Shown piece by piece: positions 34,078-46,395 of a stretch of DNA of 64,000 nt (position 1 is the stretch's first letter; each line of letters opens with the position of its first letter). Where the stretch lies: positions 7,721,546 through 7,785,545 of the forward strand of contig CM028334.1 of the NCBI GenBank assembly GCA_016647705.1, given 5' to 3'. The position numbers and the translations under genes were made by a program. This DNA is from Eucommia ulmoides. Its lineage: Eukaryota; Streptophyta; Magnoliopsida; Garryales; Eucommiaceae. Under the pieces are notes generated by a model. The model worked only from the letters and a program-made list of their open reading frames with translations. It did not search any database and was not told the origin of the DNA.

Positions 34078-34963
34078 TGAGTGTGAATCCAGTCGGCCGA
34101 CAGAGAGATCGGGAAGAGTGGGGATCGATGTGGCGAGCAATCGATCTATCTCATACTACCATTTTCATGCATATATATAGGTGTGCCTATCGTTTCAATC
34201 GCTACGAGGATGAACACTCCAGAAATCTAGAGAGAGAAACGGAGGAGTAGAGCATCGGTGCCGGCGTTCAGTCGCCGGCGTGTGTACGACCGAGTATGCG
34301 TGTGTTCCTCCTGTGTGCATGTATGAGGGGGTGGTTGTCCGATGTGTGTATGCAGGTGATCAGCGATCGTCGGGTGTGTAGGTATTCCTCCGACGGCAGT
34401 GGTGGCGGTGGTGTGTGTGTGTTCTGTTTATTGTTTGATCAACTGGGGTGAATGACGGAGGCAGTGGCGACATGAGTTTAGCTGATCGTGTGTGTGTAGG
34501 TCGTTACTGTTGGAACGTATAATGGTATCGTATACGGTTTAGGTGGGTAGGTGAGATCGGTGGGGAAAGTGGCCGGTGGTGGTTGGTGAACCGTGGTGGG
34601 GGATGGAGTAGGGCTGGCGGTAAGAGCGACGGGGCGTGGGAGGTCTCGGGTAGACGAAAATGGTAGAGAGAGAGAGAGTGGCCGGCGGTATTTTGAACCG
34701 AAACAGGAACAGTAAACGCAAACAGAGAAGAAAGAGAAAGAAAAAAAAAAAAAAAAAGGAAAAGAAGAAAAGGAAAAAAAAAAGGGGGGAATTTGCAGAA
34801 ACTACCCCGGGAAAATCCAAAACCCATCTCGGGGTCGCCGAACGATTCGGAAACAGGTAAAATTTCAATCGGTTATTAATTTTTGTTAAATTAAATTTTA
34901 TTTAGCATTACAAATCCTAAAATCGTAATGATTTCGTAATGGTTAATTAATTTTAAGTACGTG

Positions 34964-36577
34964 TGTCACAACCCGTCCCGGACACCCGTCATCCCGAGGC
35001 TGGCGTGACTATAACATGACATCACTAATCCCCAAATTTTCAAAAGAATGACAATATACACCCACTGTATAATACAAACATCTACTATGAAGGACACACC
35101 CGTCCCGAAATTTTACTGGCAAAAAGTAGTTATTCATGAACCTTCTATTTTTATTCCATTTGACAGCTTCTCTCAATCGTTTATATGACTCCATCACGTA
35201 GCTCTATCTAGTGCCAGTAGGGGACCGACTCCTAGCTGTTGTACCTGCGAGTGTACTGCCTTCTTAGTAAAACATTTTTCAAAATATTAATACGTTCTAA
35301 ATATTTCCACAATTTAGTATGGATCAAGCACAGGTATATAAGCAATGGAAAAAAGCGATATAGATAAGTTCCAACCAAATCCCTCTAGTATGAAATCATA
35401 CCAATCATCATAATAAATAATATCAAATCAATCAATATACGTAAAACACCACATCTCAAGTACCAATCTCAAACACACACCTCCAACACACACACACTGG
35501 CTAGCCCTAGTGATCGTTTTAACCTCATGATCAGGAGTTTGCAATGGTACCGTACCATCCGTAGGATATGCCTTCCTACGAACACCCATTACTCCGCTGA
35601 AGAGGATAATCACTGCGCAGTATAAACGTCTAACATCACTCTGCCGAAGCAGATAAACATCACTCCGCCGTAGTGGATAACATCACTCCGCCGAAGCGGA
35701 TAATCTCACTCTACCGAAATAGATAAATACTAGGGTATCATCAAATCAAATACAGCATCATCGAATCACAACTCAATAAATATCATCAAATTACCACGTT
35801 TATCTCTTTTCCTCAAAACCAACTTTTAAGTCCAAAAGCATATTTCACATTTTTCTTTTTAGAGAAAACGTCGGATTCTTTCAAAACTACTTTTCTACCC
35901 TTTATTTTTATTTTGAAAACCAGACATTTTTAGGAAAACAGATGTTTTCTATTTCCTTTTAAAAACACCGTCTGATTTTACCAATTTCAACAAAAAATTA
36001 TTTTCAGTTTCATTTTGGAAACCATCGAAATCTTCCAAAAATCCAGTTTACCAACTCACTCAAATACTGCTTGATCCATATCATTTATAAATTCATACCG
36101 TTTAAATAATCACATGTTTCATCATATATATTTATAGAAAATAGTTTGGCAAGAAGACAGTACACTCACCTGAATATCCGTTTTTGTAGACTTAACCGCT
36201 TATTCCCTACAGGTACTTCGGTGCCTGCGAACCTAATAGCGACAGAGTCTAAATTAATATTTGATGTAAAATAACCAAATCATACAATGCAGGCCCTAAA
36301 TTCCGTAATTCTCTCCGTACCCACTTTTTATTACGAATAATTGATATCTGGTAAATTTCGTTTCGTTAATAATTACTGTACGCATTTGTTAATAGGGATG
36401 GTGACAAAAAATAGTAAAATTAACGACTCTAAATTATAATCCCATTTTCTACTATTCCAATTTAACAATAATGGTAATTGATTTAGATTTTACCTGCTTC
36501 GAATCGTCCGTTGGTCGTGAGAAGGATATTTGGATTTTTATTGGAGGGGTTTACGTAATTTTTTTTTCTTTTTCTTC

Positions 36578-36608
<31 letters not shown>

Positions 36609-37469
36609 CTCTTTTCCTGGTTTGTATTCACGCTTCCTGTTACGCAGTCCAGTCGCCGTCGATGACATCTCGCCGTCGCGCCGCAGCCGCTGACGTCTCA
36701 CCGTCGATCAAGCCTCGCCGTCCCTCCTACCATACACACGCACCATTAATCGAACAACCCACACCCTTCCATGCACTGCCGACCGTCCCACCCACCATGC
36801 ACATACTGTTCTCTCTCTCTCTAATTTTTCGGCGGAAACTTCGGCAACCTCCATGCGTCCTCAATACGCACACAACCTACAGGGTCGATACGTACCGATG
36901 GAGCAGAGCCACCAACGCCGCCGATCATCACTGTCGGGCAGATCGGCGAACCCACGAACACGCACTACACAACCCAAAAAAAACAGGAACTGTTCAGAGC
37001 AGGAAATACACACACATATCACAACGTCAACGACAGCCACCGGAAGCTTACTGTCAACCCAGCTCACCACCGTCGGCTGCTGAATAGCCAACCGCCGAAC
37101 TGATCGGCGGCAACCTCCGACGAAACTATGACAATTACCCCGTCGGCACTCCACACCATTGGCAATGAACGGGACCTCACACCGTCGGCACCACCGACGA
37201 TCGATCAACGATCCGAACGAGTCGCTCACACCTACGATTATCGGATCTCACCACCCCCTGACCGCCGGACCTCCCCTCTCTCTCTCATTTGTTTCCAGTT
37301 TCTGCTCTTCTTTTCTTCCACCGTTGAAGATCACGATTCCATGTTTCAAAGATCACAATTGCATGCTTTAGGTGGATCGATTTATTTCTAGCTTGCTACG
37401 TCAGTGAATCTCGATCCTTCCCCTCTCCGATCCAGTTGTTCTCTCGGCACCCATACCCATATCGTATGC

Positions 37470-37517
<48 letters not shown>

Positions 37518-37816
37518 AAAAAAAACTTTTATTCTAATTACTCCTTCCTCTCCCCAAATTTCTTTAATTCCTATTTTAGCCCAATTTACCATTTATAATT
37601 TTCCTTCAAATTGTAATTTCACCCCCAAAAGTTTACATGTTATCAATTGAAAGACAATTTGAATCCTAAAGGTTGGATTTAATGTATACGAATTTACAAT
37701 TCGCCCCCCTAAACTTTTAATTCGGATAATGATTAATTCAATTCTACCCCATATTTTTTTTCCAATTGCTCCAAAATGTAACTAAAATGACGTATGTGCT
37801 AAGTCGGGGTTTTACA
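34964..37816 (-). mobile_element. Gypsy solo LTR nested in another solo LTR
   Basis: On the plus strand it starts TGTCACAACCCG and ends TTTTACA, so it is inverted relative to its neighbours. TSD acgtg is perfect (34959-34963 and 37817-37821). Read on its own strand it carries the TTCG-type hairpin array (35590-35715), the conserved block (35498-35580) and an AT microsatellite (37471-37511). This is the youngest of three stacked insertions (chromovirus, LTR, LTR). Confidence 0.88.
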
Positions 37817-38432
37817 ACGTGGCACATAAAATAGTAACAATTTGAAATATAGGGTCTGTATTGTATGGTTAGCACGTTTTAGATAAGATATTAATTTAGG
37901 CTCTGTCACTATTAGGTTCGCAGGCACATACGTCCAGATAAAGTATGATCAGTGTCAGTTTTGCAAAACAAATATTGAGGTGAATGTACTGTCTTCTTAC
38001 CAAACTATTTTATATATATAAGATGACATTTGTGATTACCTAAACCGTATGAATCTATAAATGATATGGATCAAGTAGGATATGAATGCGTTGGTAAACT
38101 GGATTTTCGGAAGATTTCGATAGTTTTCAAAAAAAAGTTGAGAATGAATTTTTATTGGATTTGGTGAAATTAGACGGTGTTTTTAAAATAAAATAGAAAA
38201 CATCTATTTTTCTAAAATGCCGGGTTTTCTACAAAATAAGGGGTGGAAAAGTGTTTTTGATAGAATCGGACGTTTTCTTTAAAAGGAAATGCGAAATATG
38301 ATTTTTGGATTTAAAAGTTGGTTTTGAGGAAAAGAGAAAAACGTGGTGATTTGACGATGTTGAGTAAACGATATTTATGGAGTTATGATTCGATGATGCT
38401 ATATTTGATTTTGACGATGCCATGGTTGTTCT

Positions 38433-38494
38433 CCCCGAAAGGGGTGTGGTTTCTCCCCGTAAGGGGTGTGGATTATATTTCTCCCCAAAAAAGG
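38433..38494 (+). repeat. Hairpin array, CCCC-GNAA-GGGG type
   Basis: Units CCCC-GAAA-GGGG (38433-38444), CCCC-GTAA-GGGG (38455-38466) and a weaker CCCC-AAAAAA-GGG (38483-38495). Loops GAAA and GTAA fit the GNRA tetraloop rule. It occupies the same place in the LTR, just before the 38508-38586 block, where related LTRs have the TTCG array. Confidence 0.8.
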
Positions 38495-39088
38495 GTATGG
38501 ATATTTCGTAGGAAGGCATTCCTACGGATGTTACGGTACCGTTGCAACTCCCTATTGTGAGGTTAAAACGATCACTATGGCTAGCCAGTGTGTGTTGTGG
38601 TGGAGTGGTGTGTTTGAGATGTGGTATTTTACTTATATTGGATGATTTATTATTTATTATGGTGATCGGTATGCTTTTATACTAGATGGAACTTATCTAT
38701 ATCACTGCTTATATACTTATGCTTGATTCATATCTAATTATGGTGATATTTAGAATGTGTCATTATTTTAAAAATATTTTACTAAGAAGTCAGTACACTC
38801 GCAGGTACAACAACTAGGAGTCGGTCCCCTACTGGCACTAGGTAGAGCTATGTGATGGAATCATATAGGCGATCGATAGAAGCTGTCAAAGGCGAACCTA
38901 TAAAAGGTTCATGGATAAATACTTACAGTTTCATAAAATTTCGGGACGGGCGTGTCCCCCATAATAGATGTTTGTATTATTAAGTGTGTGTATAGTTTAT
39001 TTCATTAGTTTATTTGTGATAATTTGGAGATGTCCGGTTGTAGTCACGTCAGTCTCGGGATGACGGGTGTCCGGGACGGGTTGTGACA

Positions 39089-39315
39089 AATATGTGTCAG
39101 ACCCTTCTCATGTGTTGACTTTGCAGCTGATCGAATTGGACGCAAATTTGATTTACGTTGAGGAGCCAGTCTAAATCCTAAGCCGTAAAGACCAGGTGTC
39201 GCGAACAAAAATGATTTTGTTAGTCAAGGTGTTGTGGCGCACTCATGCAGTTGAAGAGGTGATGTGGGAGTGAGAAGACGAGATGATGAACAAATACCCA
39301 CATTTTTTCGATTAA
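39089..39315 (+). pseudogene. Chromovirus integrase C-terminus / chromodomain remnant
   Basis: Completes the integrase: VSDPSHVLTLQLIELDANLI, YVEEPV, then KVLWRTHAVEEVMWE and YPHFFD before the TAA at 39313-39315. This is the chromodomain-like end usual for Tekay/Del elements. Several stops interrupt it. A polypurine tract follows at 39347-39358. Confidence 0.85.
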
Positions 39316-39359
39316 GGTAATAAAATTTTGGGACAAAATTTTTTTTAGGAGGGAAGAGT

Positions 39360-39631
39360 TGTAAGACCCTAATCGTAGCATGTACGTCATTTTAGTTGCA
39401 TTTAGAGTAATTGAGAATTCATGGTGAAATTGGGTTAATTAAAAATTCAAATTTAAAAAGTTTGGGGGTCAAATTGAAAATTTAGAAAACATTCAATATA
39501 AAATTTTATATTTAACTTTTGAGAATAACAACCTTTGGGGTGAAATTACAATTTCAGAAACTTTTAAAAGTGGAAATGGGCTAAGGAAAAATATTTTAAG
39601 AAAATAGGGAGAGAAAAGAGCAATTTAATCA

Positions 39632-39723
<92 letters not shown>

Positions 39724-41992
39724 GCTGGTGTGTGTGCGTGTGCCGTGAGCTCAGTCGGAGATAGGAGGGCGTAGGAGAGAGGCGACGTGGCGTGAGCAAA
39801 ACCCATAAACCAATCCACAAAAACCTATGCAAATTAATGATTCATAAAAATCTTGATTCGAGCCTGCAAAGGGGGGAGAAAATAAAAAAATTAGAGAAAG
39901 AGAGGGTCGTCAGAGGTTCGTGATCGTCGAAGATAGTGAGTTCATCAGCGTGAGGACGTGTTTCAGTGTTGATCGTTGTTTGGTTCGGCGGGATATGGGT
40001 GTGTACTGTTTATTTGTCTCGTTTAAACGATAAGGGTGTGTGTACTCTGTTTTCTTCTGTTTTGGGTATAGCAGGTGTGTGTGGGTGTGAAGGTGTTGAT
40101 TGTGATGTGTTGATCAGGTTTGAGGATGGGTGTTTGTTGGTAGAACTAGTTGTTGTGTAGGTGTGGTTGATAGTTGAAGTGGGGTGGTGAAAGAGTTGCC
40201 GGAGATAGTGGAGAAGAGAGAGAGAGAGAGAAGAGTGCTAGTTTGATCACAAAGGGAAACAGAACGAAGAAGACGATCGTTCGCCTAGGCGGTGAAAAGA
40301 TTCGCCTAGGCGGAGTTGCAATAGAACGCAAGTGAAAAGAAACTGAGGTATGTTCATTGAGGCGGTGAAAACGATGGCCTAGGCGGAGAAGGGTCAGTAA
40401 GCAAAGCAGAGAAGAAGGCGTGTGTTCGCCTAGGCGGAGGAGCGTCAATAGGTAAACCAAAGAAGGGAAGAAGTGTGTTCGCCGCGGCGGGGGATCTCTC
40501 GCCGAGGCGGTGGGAGCATAAGCATAAACTAAGAAATTTTAAAGGAAATTGACAATTGTTTTGAAGTGGGTAACGTTTCTCGTTAAATTCTATGATTTGT
40601 TAAATTAAATTACTAGCCTTAAAATGTCAAATTGACGATAATAATTATTGAGACCGTTCACATGAATAAAGTTTATACAATAAACTTTAACGGAGCAATA
40701 TTAGTCGAATAATAATGTTTCCTAATAAACTGTGGGGAATGGGAAAATTACGAAATGTAGGACTTTCACTGCGTGATTAGGTTATTTTTACCTAAAATAT
40801 TAATTTAGGCCCTGTCCTTAATAGGTTCGCAAGCACCGGAGTGACGGTAGAATATAGTCAATAAAAGTTTTTCGGAGCGAATCACTAGGTGAGTGTACTG
40901 TCTTCTAGTAAATTATAAAATCTATTTTCATATATATGATGGAAAAGTGTGTTTACTTAAAATTGGACGAATTTGTAACTTATATGGATCAAACAGTTCT
41001 CGGTGTGTATGAAATTGATTGTAGAAAAAGTCGTGGGTTTTGAGGTGGAAATTGGTGTTTGGTCCAACTATGCCATAGTATTTATCTGCTTCGGTAGAGT
41101 GGTGATTATCTGCTTCAGCAGAGTGGTGATTATCTGTTATGACAGAGTGGTGATTATCTGCTTCCGCAGAGTGGTGATTATCTGCCATGGCAAAATGGTG
41201 ATTATCTGCTATGGTAGAGTAATGATTATCTGCTTCGGTAGAGTGGTGATTATTTACTACGGCAGAGTGTTGTTATGTCCTACTAGGAAGACAAATCTTA
41301 CGGGTGGTACGGTACCATTACAACTCCCGATCGTGAGGTTAAAACGATCATATGGCTAGTCGGAGGGTGGTATGGTATTTTGTCGTATACGGTGAACCGA
41401 TTAAATAAATTTACAAACATATATACATTACTTTATACTGATTTGGTGTATCCATTTATGTTGATATATCTATTGTTCTGGTTGATTTTTATTGCTTTAT
41501 TGGGAGGTTATAAATATTTGAGTTAGTTCTGTGGAGACAGGAAAAAGAAGTTTCTTGGTGGTATGTGATTTTTAATATTATTGTTTGATATGTGGAATTT
41601 ATATGTTTTATACTTGATCCATCTAAAATGTTTTTATTACGAAGACAGTACACCGATAAAAATTTTGGTTTCAAGTGCACCTGCTAGGAGTCGGTCTCTT
41701 ATTGGCTCTAGGTAGAGTCCTACGATGGTGTCACGTGGATACTTTTAGGGCGAGCTGTCTGAGATGAGCCCGTAAGGGGTTGTTTGTTATTGTATTATAT
41801 TTTGTTTTATTGTTCTTATATTCGGGGACGGGTGTGTCCCCATATGAGAAGAGGTTTGTGGCATACATTTTGTGGTTGTATATAGTTATGTATGCTCTTT
41901 GTCATTTATCGAGTTGGGTTGACGTTCAAGGGGATGTCATGTCAACGTCACGCCGGGCCCAGGGTGATGGGTGTCCGGGGTGGGGTGTGACA
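39360..41992 (+). repeat. 3' LTR of the chromovirus
   Basis: TGTAAGACCC to GTGTGACA, preceded by the polypurine tract aggagggaagag. It aligns with the 5' LTR throughout. Differences include a longer interrupted AT microsatellite (39635-39720) and eight hairpin units rather than five. CGCCTAGGCGG motifs are better preserved here (40283, 40303, 40427). Confidence 0.9.
41086..41270 (+). repeat. 24-bp hairpin array, eight units (3' LTR)
   Basis: Eight 24-bp units from 41086, with cores CTGC-TTCG-GTAG, CTGC-TTCA-GCAG, CTGT-TATG-ACAG, CTGC-TTCC-GCAG, CTGC-CATG-GCAA, CTGC-TATG-GTAG, CTGC-TTCG-GTAG and one degenerate unit. The CTGT/ACAG unit changes both arms and stays paired. The sister LTR has five units, so unit number changed after or during insertion. 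Confidence 0.83.
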
Positions 41993-42156
41993 CCAAGAGT
42001 CCACTTTGTTGGGGCCGATCTCACTCCTAGGGTTGTTATGTTGATCGACCTTTGATGCTTTCTCTTCGTCTACTAATGCACTGTCTGGACGAGACCTTGA
42101 TTTGCTGACCAACGAACCTCGGGAGCTACTCATTCCTCTGTCATTACTCATCTGCC

Positions 42157-45100
42157 TGTTGAAGGGATCAAATTTTAAAAATTACCCGATCTACGTAGAG
42201 AAATATAAAAATTTAAATATAATTTGATATCTAATCCCTTTGGATGAATCTAACTATATTAACATTAAAACAAGAATATAGGCCGACAATATTCAAAATA
42301 CTTTAAATATACCTTTTCCAGTGATTGAACCACAATACTAGTAGTTTTCGAAGCATGATTTGAGAAGACTCTTCCCAGAGCGTCTAAACATTAACGATAA
42401 CAATTATAAGAGGTCGATTTTCTTAGAAGTAACACAAATATCTCACATCTCACAATATCCACGCAGGAAATATTTGAGAGAGAAATGTTCTTGAGATTTT
42501 TAAGATTAAATCTAATCGCAAGACTCTAAGATAACTCTGATTGGAATCTATGGGATAGCAAAATTCAAATCAAAAGTGCATAAAGGAAAAGCTAATCTCA
42601 CAGACAAAGAAACTGAGTGAACAAGAGAAAAGAGGCCAATTGAATGTTTTGGTTGAATCTTATATGATTGTGTGTCCAATTTGGTTTTCATCTCCTTATA
42701 AGTACACTTCAGAATTCAAAACCCCGGACCCCTTATTATTTTAGTTGCAATTTGGCCCTCAAATTTCTTAAATTCAACATTACTACCCATTCCTCTTTAA
42801 ATTCAACATTACTAACTTCAATTTTTTATTGTGTGTAACCCATTAAATTCATACCAAAAACTAGATGATGAAATTAATTAATTATTTTACTAATCAATTA
42901 ATCAATAAAAATTAAAACAAATTTCTAATTTTTGCATTTTCAGAAGAAAACGTTTTTTTTTTCCTTAAGACCTTTTCTCCTACTGTGAGTTATGTCTAGT
43001 CACTTATCATAGTGATGACCAGTTAACAGGAATTTAACTATTGATCCCGGAGTTTTGATGAACAATTAAAGGTTGATATTTTGGTGAAACTAATGTGTTT
43101 GTTGAGTGTTTCAAAAAAATAGTTCTATTTATAGACTGTATCATGAAGAAAATATCAAGGGTGCAAAGATGAACACAGTGAAGAAATGAAGTGTGTTGAA
43201 AACCTTGAAGAAGTTAGATGAAAACAACTCAATACTCTTATTCTCTTAATGTAATCCGAATTAGGATCACACACGATACTATTAAATGAGTTATATTTTT
43301 TGTGTGTTGATATGATGAATTTTAGGATCCTAATTAGTGATTAAATATGTGCTCCTATGTGATATTGAAAATGAAAATTAACCTAATTGAAAATCATGAT
43401 TAAAGTTTAAAAAGTTAAGTTTAAGGTCAAATTAGTCAATTGAGAAAAATAATCAGTTAACTGAATCAAAACAGTAGATTGTAGAGCAGAAATTGGTGAA
43501 GAAATTGATGAACCAGCATCAATCGGTTAATTGATCAGAAAGGATAGGTTAACCGTTTGAAACAATGAGTTTTTCGGAGCTAAATTAGACTATCTTGTAA
43601 CGGTCGGTCAACCGATTGGGAAGAAATTAGTCAACCGATTGGGTTTAAGGTTTTAGCAGGGTGAGACTCTAAAGCAATTGGTTAACCGACTGGTAGAAAT
43701 TGGTCAACCAATTGGAATTGAGTTTTGGCTTGGTTTCAGGGCTGTATCGATCGGTCAACCGAATGGAAAATTTGGTCAACCGATTGGGCTTGTGAATTTG
43801 TTCATATTTTGGCCATAACTTTCTCGTTAGAACTCCGATTGAGGTTATTCAAGATAATTTGGAAATCTTAGAAAGCTAGCTACAACTTTCGTGTTTTAAG
43901 TTTTTTCAAAATAAAATTGTATCATGGTAAACATTGGTTGTGAAGTTGTTGTACCTATAACCACAATCAGTCAACCGAATTTTGGGTTTGGTCAACCGAT
44001 TGTTTCGGTTGAGATTTTGAGGGACTTTTTCTCTCGGTCAAATACTAGCCATTTTTTTTATGATTTCAAAAGAGAAATTTGGGGTATTTGAACCTACTAA
44101 AGATATGATACATGTATTTTGATATCTCTATTGATTTGGTCCACATAATTCATGATTCTCTTAAATTAAGTAGTTAAATACTCTTATCTTTATGATTGTT
44201 AATTGAGAAATATTTTATGGGATTATTTAAGAGATTTAGAAAGTTATTTTAATGTGGAATACCCCTGAAATGAATGATTATATGATCTGGTGTCTAAGAG
44301 TGCCTTTTAGAGGCATATCTTTTGAAAAGTTGCCATCATAGGGCTTATTATCAATCTATATATTTAGATCTGTAGGATTGAGATACATAACATCAAGACC
44401 ATCAGTTCCTAAACTTTTCTAAGAGTTATCATTCTATTGAGATTCATTCGAGAGAGATTTTTATGTCATGTTCTTGATCTATAGCGCTAATTGTTTTGGC
44501 ATCACTGATTTGCGTTGTCTTGCGATTTTATTTACATTCTTCGGTGTTAGCTCGGTGAGATATTTTCAAGCTATTATTGCTTATTGTGATTTCATATTAT
44601 TATATTTGTTTGGTTGTTAAGATCGTTGAAAAATCGTTATCAAATTTAAGAGCATAAAAATATTTTTAAAACGATTTTGTGTGTTTATTTGATTATATGC
44701 TTTATTTTGTATTACCCACACTTATTCATAATCAGATGTTAATTTACCTCACATTGTATCTATCATGTAGTAAATTTCGACACATTAATTGAGTATATTT
44801 ATTTTGAGGTAGTAGAAACTCCTTGTGGGAAAAAACTCATATTTTTGTGTATTTGTGAGTTTTAGCGGATTAGACACGGTTGAACCGGTGTCTGGTCAAG
44901 GTAGCTAGGTTTCAATCTTTTCCAGTAAAAAGATCGGGGTATGATATTTTTCTAAGTATAACAATGTTAGATTATTCTTTTCCCTTGAAAAGAATTAGGT
45001 TGTGATTCTTCCTGAATTGAATTGAATGAATTGTGAAAGTTCCATCCTCACCTGTGAAAATGATACTAGGAGAGTTGTAAAGTTTGATCTTTAGCCTGTA

Positions 45101-46395
45101 AAATGATTAAGTTTGATCTTTAGTTTGTGAAAAGATTAGGTGGTGATTTTTCATGTGATAGAATTAGGTTAGTTTTTAGTCTGGTAAAAAGATAAAGTTC
45201 TTCCTCAGCTTGGGAAAAAGAAAATTGTAAGGGTTTGTTTGCTACCTGGTAAAGGGATCAAATGATTAGTGGTTGCGAATCTCCATGGAACTGGGGAGAC
45301 TGGATTAGGCAAGTTTAGCTTGTTGAATCAGGATATATCTTGGTGTACTGCTTTATTATTACTTTTATCATATTCTGTTTGGGTGTGCATTTAGAATATA
45401 AACACTTATCCGCTGCATAACGAATATACTAATTGATTTAGGATAAATTGATTATTTGATAAATTAAGTGTTGAAAGATTTAGTTGTTTAAATTTTTATA
45501 ACTACCTAATTCACCCTCTTTTGGGTAACTCATTGGGCCAACATTAACCAAGATAACCCCCTTAGATGTGATTTGTGTATTTTACGATCTCTTTATCTAT
45601 GTACCCAAAAAGATCAACAAGATATGATTAAGTAAAAAATATATGATCCAATCATATGTATTTGAATGATAACACTATTCCTTGTAATACTTGATTAGAA
45701 TCCTATCCTAGTCATCACAATGCTCTAGTTAGCAGCTTAGGTGAATTATATTAAATTAGATCACACGGGCCACATTTTTTTTTCTAAGAGTGATAGATTT
45801 CTTCTTTCATGCTCATATATTACCAAGTATGTTTTACTATACCCAATGAATACTTTTGAAGACTCGTGATTAGTGAAAAACTCTTAGTATTATTAAAGTA
45901 TAGCGACTTATACATGTAATATACAGTACTTTAAGTACAAAAGTTTACAGAATACATCACACCTCAGATATCCTATTTTGACTTAAGAAAAACTACCATA
46001 TACGATATCAATGATGATCACATTTGGTCTCTTACTACCACTTAGTAAGTCTTCTTGTAGATGTTATAGTATTTGATACAGATAGATTGAGATTTACTAT
46101 TCTCAAAGAGAGAACATCAGATCAAGATAGCCTAGATGTTGAATACCATTTCAACAATCTAATATCGACTAGAAACAATTTAGAATATTTAGCAACCAAA
46201 TATTTTTGGTCTCCTATTTAATTATATTAAATAGCTAAACATTCTACTCAATATTCAAAATCTACAACGATAATGATATACGTACAAGAATAATATTAAT
46301 AATACGTTTTATTAATATTTGAGAATGAAACGTTTTTACAAACACAACTATTAAATGTAAGATTACAAGAGTGACTATAAGATTTACATCCAACA
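42157..46395. mobile_element. Copia-like LTR in copy 1 (interrupted)
   Basis: TGTTGAAGG to ATCCAACA, with the TGTTG/CAACA terminal pairing of copia LTRs. The counterpart in copy 2 is 52083-58754. Without the solo LTR at 43039-45543 it is about 1.7 kb. It splits a minus-strand ORF (46562-46396, continuing at 42151-41993). I could not find a clean TSD, so the boundaries rest on the LTR-like termini. It was present before the duplication because both copies have it. Confidence 0.45.
43039..45543 (+). mobile_element. Ty1/copia (Sirevirus-like) solo LTR, copy 1 only
   Basis: TATTGATCC (TGTT expected) to GGCCAACA, perfect TSD ttaac (43034-43038 and 45544-45548). Similar to 9890-12573. At 43500-44010 it has about ten copies of CGGTCAACCGATTGG-like words, a near-palindrome (CGGTcaACCG). 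The 3' end shows the 'attcaccctctt' block. It is absent from copy 2, so it inserted after the duplication. Confidence 0.72.

Larger units (their letters stand above)
33708..39088 (+). mobile_element. Gypsy solo LTR inserted at the end of integrase
   Basis: TGTAAGATCC to TTGTGACA. The target is rebuilt by removal: LWKY joins to VSDPSHVL. The TSD is aaata or aatat (33703-33708 and 39088-39092); the exact phase is ambiguous by one base because the neighbouring bases repeat. A minus-strand LTR (34964-37816) is nested within it, so the real length is about 2.5 kb. It carries an AT microsatellite at 34019-34073 and the CCCC-GAAA-GGGG hairpin array at 38433-38494 before the conserved block. Confidence 0.85.
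18908..41992 (+). mobile_element. Tekay/Del-like chromovirus (Ty3/gypsy), decayed and nested
   Basis: Complete in layout: 5' LTR, PBS, gag, protease, RT, RNase H, integrase, chromodomain-like end, polypurine tract and 3' LTR. The flanking 5-mers are cctag (18903-18907) and ccaag (41993-41997), a TSD with one mismatch that matches the uninterrupted sequence in copy 2 (51926). Three later insertions lie inside: 22856-25183, 26964-32284 and 33708-39088, each with a 5-bp TSD. Without them the element is about 10 kb. Many stops make it inactive. Assignment to Tekay/Del rests on the domain order, the C-terminal KVLWRTHAVEE chromodomain remnant and the initiator-Met PBS. Confidence 0.85.

Noticed and set aside
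36483-37391. ORFs of up to 185 codons in the inverted solo LTR
   Set aside because: Same GC-rich leader region of a gypsy LTR; basic low-complexity products with no domain.
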